Under the pieces are notes generated by a model. That model did not search any database. It was not told the origin of the DNA and saw only the letters and a program-made list of their open reading frames with translations. A DNA stretch of 64,000 nucleotides from CAYJAY01 sp964370715 (GTDB lineage Bacteria; Bacillota; Clostridia; Oscillospirales; Ruminococcaceae), in NCBI GenBank assembly GCA_964370715.1, contig CAYJKJ010000010.1, forward strand, positions 32,727 through 96,726. The letters are read 5' to 3'. A program made the translations under genes and the position numbers. Shown one piece after another: positions 61,332 to 64,000 of this stretch (positions are counted from its first letter, which is position 1; the number at the start of each line of letters is the position of its first letter).

Positions 61332-61460
61332 TATTGATAGATTTAAATACATAGCTCCTCCAAAAAACAGATATTTCTACAACAATATTAAACGTTGTTA
61401 TGATTTTACACCTATAAATATCTCTATTCACTGTTATAAAAAATAATGAATAGATTCTAG

Positions 61461-61501
61461 TTAATGCCTGCTGAACAAGTCAAAAATGGCTTTGCAAAAT
61501 C
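61461..61501. repeat. Truncated copy of the MITE-like element
   Basis: TTAATGCCTGCTGAACAAGT (61461-61480) plus CAAAA, and after two bases GCTTTGCAAAATC, match the left end of the 25266-25545 element (25294-25333). The copy stops where the terminator of the 35-aa gene begins. Confidence 0.85.
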
Positions 61502-61513
61502 GTAGAATAGCAA

Positions 61514-61554
61514 AAATGAGACATCCCCGTAGATTTTACAAGGATGTCTCATTT
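61514..61554 (-). terminator. Terminator after the 35-aa gene
   Basis: A perfect 13-bp stem AAATGAGACATCC/GGATGTCTCATTT followed by TTTTTGC on the minus strand. Confidence 0.85.
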
Positions 61555-61662
61555 CTATTTATTTCTTAAATAACGAATTAGTATCCAAACAAGCCATAGT
61601 CCACCGGTTGCAAACACCAGTATAAAGTCAATAATCAAACCTATTGTGCTTCTCTGTCTCAT
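61555..61662 (-). CDS. 35-aa membrane peptide
   Basis: A very short gene with all the signs of reality: AGGAGGG five bases before the ATG and a terminator right after the stop. The product starts MRQRSTIGLIIDFILVF and is one transmembrane helix with a Gly-Gly kink and Trp residues, then a basic end (RYLRNK). Positive charges flank both ends. It is not recognised as a toxin; a small membrane regulator or lone structural peptide is possible. It stands between the SPFH cluster and the EcsC-like gene. Confidence 0.72.
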   Translation of the reverse strand: MRQRSTIGLIIDFILVFATGGLWLVWILIRYLRNK

Positions 61663-61727
61663 AGTTACCCTCCTATTTTTATTGAAATAATCTCATAATA
61701 GGAGTTGATTTTTTTGCGATTTATGTT

Positions 61728-62693
61728 TTAAGTTGTTTCAGAAATACCCTCTTCAGATATATCAACAATCGCATCTGCCATTTCTTTTTCTTCTTTCGTG
61801 CTTACATGGTCCGGATTGCTAAGTTTTGTATCTTTCAACGTAGCTTGAAGCCTGTCACAGCAAGGTTTAAATGTTGCATATGTAATTGCCCCTCCAAGCA
61901 CTCCACCCACTACCGGTATTGCTTTATTGAAAAAACTTACACACATCTTTTTTGTTAAATTAACAGCAAAAAATTTGAAAATGTTTTTTATAACAGGATA
62001 GATAACTCCTTTTGTTACAGCAGTTTTCATAAATTGATTGCTAATACCTCTCGCTAAGGCAACAGCCATCGCCTTTAAAGCGTTATTGGCTCCGGCTACT
62101 CCATACATAGCCCCAAGGCAAAGAATCAAAGTATTCATTGTTTGGCTGTCAAACGTTCCATCTTTTTGCTTTGTGTCTATCTGTTGAAATCCGTATAAGT
62201 AGAGTAATTTTTGGGTTGCCCTTAACATATAGCCATAATACTGCGTAACATCCGCCGGAATTGTCGCCACCATCGCAACGCCACCCGGTGTGCTTAATGC
62301 AGCAGAAATTCCTGATACACAGTTACGCTCAAATTGTATAACACCTTTCGCTAATTCATCTATTTTTTCAGCCGGTATACCGGCAATAGCCGGAGTTGTT
62401 TCAACTGCTTTATTAATTACATCTCTAGAAAAATGCTTTTCAAATTCTTTTCTCAAAAAAGTTTCTCTGTGTATGTTTATTCCCGGAGTTTTCATTCCGA
62501 GTATAACAATATCTTGTATATCAACTTGACCATCACCATTTACATCAAGCGTGTTAACTACAGCTTTTGGAGTGTTTTGTGCAAAATCTTTTGCTTTAGC
62601 TGCAACAGCTGAACCACCTTTGGTTACATTAGAAGCCACACCTTTTAATATATCTTTTGCTTTATTGTTTAGTTCGTTTGCTTTCTCTGCCAT
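61728..62693 (-). CDS. EcsC-like protein with an EF-hand motif
   Basis: A 321-aa protein. Residues about 130-280 fit the EcsC-like pattern, with PGGVAMVATIPADVTQYYGY and RATQKLLYLYGF; family naming is by pattern only. Near the N-terminus, LDVNGDGQVDIQDIVILG is a complete EF-hand loop (Asp50, Asn52, Asp54, Gln56, Asp58, Asp61) as in dockerin-type repeats. Several amphipathic or hydrophobic helices follow, so membrane association is likely. The start at 62693 follows GGAG by eight bases. Own promoter TTGAAA-N17-TATAAT. Confidence 0.75.
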   Translation of the reverse strand: MAEKANELNNKAKDILKGVASNVTKGGSAVAAKAKDFAQNTPKAVVNTLDVNGDGQVDIQDIVILGMKTPGINIHRETFLRKEFEKHFSRDVINKAVETTPAIAGIPAEKIDELAKGVIQFERNCVSGISAALSTPGGVAMVATIPADVTQYYGYMLRATQKLLYLYGFQQIDTKQKDGTFDSQTMNTLILCLGAMYGVAGANNALKAMAVALARGISNQFMKTAVTKGVIYPVIKNIFKFFAVNLTKKMCVSFFNKAIPVVGGVLGGAITYATFKPCCDRLQATLKDTKLSNPDHVSTKEEKEMADAIVDISEEGISETT

Positions 62694-62760
62694 ATCGTTT
62701 TCTCCTTTAGTTTTAATTAACACAAAAAATCGTTTTCATATATTTATTTTGTTAATCATT

Positions 62761-62789
62761 ATTATACACTACACAAAAACCCTTTTCAA
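62761..62789 (-). promoter_or_regulatory. Promoter of the EcsC-like gene
   Basis: TTGAAA, 17-bp spacer, TATAAT on the minus strand, 68 bases before the start. Confidence 0.75.
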
Positions 62790-62832
62790 TCACAAAAAGC
62801 AATTATTATACAAAATTTTATACAATTACAAA

Positions 62833-62871
62833 AAACAGCCGTAGCAAACCTTTTGTTTGCCACAGCTGTTT
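62833..62871 (-). terminator. groEL terminator
   Basis: AAACAGCTGTGGCAAAC pairs with GTTTGCTACGGCTGTTT through two wobbles, followed by TTT on the minus strand, 20 bases past the groEL stop. Confidence 0.85.
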
Positions 62872-62890
62872 CAAATTTAAAAACTATCTA

Positions 62891-64000
62891 TTAATACATT
62901 CCGCCCATGCCGGGGTTTGGCATAGCAGGTTCGGGAGGTGCCGGAAGATCTGCTACTAGAGCTTCGGTTGTTATAACCATAGCGGCTACCGATGAAGCGT
63001 TTTGCAAAGCGCTTCTCGAAACCATTGTTGGGTCAACAATTCCTTCTTCAATCATATCGCCATAGGTTTCTGTTGCAGCGTTCATTCCATAGCCCACTTT
63101 TTTGCTTGCTATAATCTTGTCGATGATAACCGAGCCTTCAAGTCCTGCGTTGATAGCAATCTGACGAATAGGAGCTTCAAGAGCTTTAATAACAATCTTT
63201 GCGCCTGTTTTTTCGTCTTCGTCCGAAAGCATATCAGCAACCTTCACTGCCGCCGGAATTGCATTTATAAACGCAACACCGCCACCTGCAACGATGCCTT
63301 CTTTAACTGCAGCTTTTGTTGCGGAAAGAGCGTCTTCAACACGAAGTTTCTTTTCTTTCATCTCAACTTCTGTTGCAGCTCCAACCCTTATAACGCCAAC
63401 GCCACCCGAAAGTTTTGCCAAACGTTCTTCAAGTTTTTCTTTGTCGAAATCCGAAGTTGTTTCTTCGATTTGCGAACGAATTTGACCAATTCTTGCGTCG
63501 ATCTCTTCTTTTTGTCCGTTACCACCCATAATGATGGTGTTTTCTTTTTTAATTTGAACCTTTGCCGCTGTTCCGAGTTGATCGATAGTTGCGTCTTTAA
63601 GATCCATTCCAATCTCTTCGCTAATAACAGTTCCGCCCGTTAAGATTGCGATATCTTGGAGCATATCTTTTCTTCTGTCGCCAAAGCCCGGAGCTTTAAC
63701 TGCGCAACAAAGGAATGTTCCGCGAAGTTTGTTAACGATAAGATTTGCAAGCGCATCGCCCTCGACATCTTCCGCTATTATAACAAGCCTTTTGCTCATT
63801 TGAACAACCTGTTCAAGTAGAGGCAAAATCTCTTGAATGTTTGTTATCTTCTTGTCGGTAATAAGGATAGAAGCATCCTCGACAACAGCTTCCATTTTTT
63901 CGGTATCTGTTACGAGATATGGGGTTATATACCCTCTGTCGAACTGCATTCCTTCAACAACTTCGATCTTTGTTTCGCTTGTTTTGCTTTCTTCGATAGT
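62891..64000 (-). CDS. groEL: Chaperonin GroEL, C-terminal part (cut by the window edge)
   Basis: The last 369 residues of the 60-kDa chaperonin; the frame is open to base 64000 (TIEESKTSETKIEVVEGMQF), so the N-terminal third and probably groES lie to the right. Apical-domain segments VVEGMQFDRGYITPY and LVIIAEDVEGDALANLIVNKLRG, the intermediate part GGVGVIRVGAATEVEMKEKK, and KEGIVAGGGVAFINAIP are typical. The C-terminus ends in MPNPGMGGMY, the usual Gly-Met tail in a shortened form. Confidence 0.97.
   Translation of the reverse strand, partial: TIEESKTSETKIEVVEGMQFDRGYITPYLVTDTEKMEAVVEDASILITDKKITNIQEILPLLEQVVQMSKRLVIIAEDVEGDALANLIVNKLRGTFLCCAVKAPGFGDRRKDMLQDIAILTGGTVISEEIGMDLKDATIDQLGTAAKVQIKKENTIIMGGNGQKEEIDARIGQIRSQIEETTSDFDKEKLEERLAKLSGGVGVIRVGAATEVEMKEKKLRVEDALSATKAAVKEGIVAGGGVAFINAIPAAVKVADMLSDEDEKTGAKIVIKALEAPIRQIAINAGLEGSVIIDKIIASKKVGYGMNAATETYGDMIEEGIVDPTMVSRSALQNASSVAAMVITTEALVADLPAPPEPAMPNPGMGGMY

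Noticed and set aside
62500..62560. True dockerin module indicating a cellulosome
   Set aside because: Only one calcium loop, no second repeat and no secretion signal on the EcsC-like protein; no cellulosomal gene in the window.

Overview
The window reads as AT-rich chromosomal DNA of a low-GC Gram-positive bacterium, most likely class Clostridia (Oscillospirales-like). This rests on gene content and signals, not on any search: strong Shine-Dalgarno (SD) sites, frequent TTG starts, TTGACA-N17-TATAAT promoters, an FHA-SEDS fusion paired with a penicillin-binding protein, a class II xylose isomerase with a ROK repressor, a PhoB-type two-component pair, YdjGHI-like membrane-stress genes and lipobox lipoproteins. 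Most genes are on the minus strand.

Left part (1-18.8 kb). A cobalamin riboswitch reads out of the left edge. Then come a TetR regulator with a clear operator, a xylose block (xylB, xylA, ROK repressor) and a signalling group: a membrane FecR-domain protein with an Asp/Ser and Pro/Ala stalk, a CHASE2 class III nucleotidyl cyclase, a GAF-HD-GYP phosphodiesterase and a metallo-beta-lactamase-fold hydrolase. Three small orphan genes lie among repeats, including a pair of inverted ~100-bp repeats. An EF-G-like GTPase and a 904-aa protein that looks like a catalytically dead P-type ATPase follow.

Middle (18.8-36.4 kb). rlmB, an 8-oxoguanine glycosylase, a GGDEF cyclase, an MBOAT/SGNH acylation pair, a MITE-like palindromic element, a PBP plus FHA-SEDS operon, tRNA-Thr(CGT), a galactofuranose/glycan operon (GT2, UDP-galactopyranose mutase, GT-C), a secreted SGNH hydrolase, a PHP phosphatase, a DUF2089-like regulator under a 17-bp palindrome, and trxB.

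Right (36.4-64 kb). A housekeeping run is transcribed leftward: two-component system, DUF1385 protein, prmC, recA, recX, rimO, dinD, pgsA, cysS. Next to it are two lipoproteins, a zinc operon (zur, znuA with a His/Asp loop, znuC, znuB), an XRE regulator, a flavodoxin-fold oxidoreductase, a UMF1 transporter with a phosphodiesterase, a YdjGHI-like cluster (SPFH, two membrane proteins, zinc-ribbon protein, TPM protein), a 35-aa membrane peptide, an EcsC-like protein with an EF-hand, and the C-terminal part of groEL.

The items most worth following up are the pseudo-P-type ATPase, the second-messenger group with its unusual FecR stalk, the palindromic repeat families, the inverted repeats around an orphan membrane gene, the operator-like palindromes over the zur, DUF2089 and tetR promoters, and two genes (zur, ogg) that appear to start at AUU.
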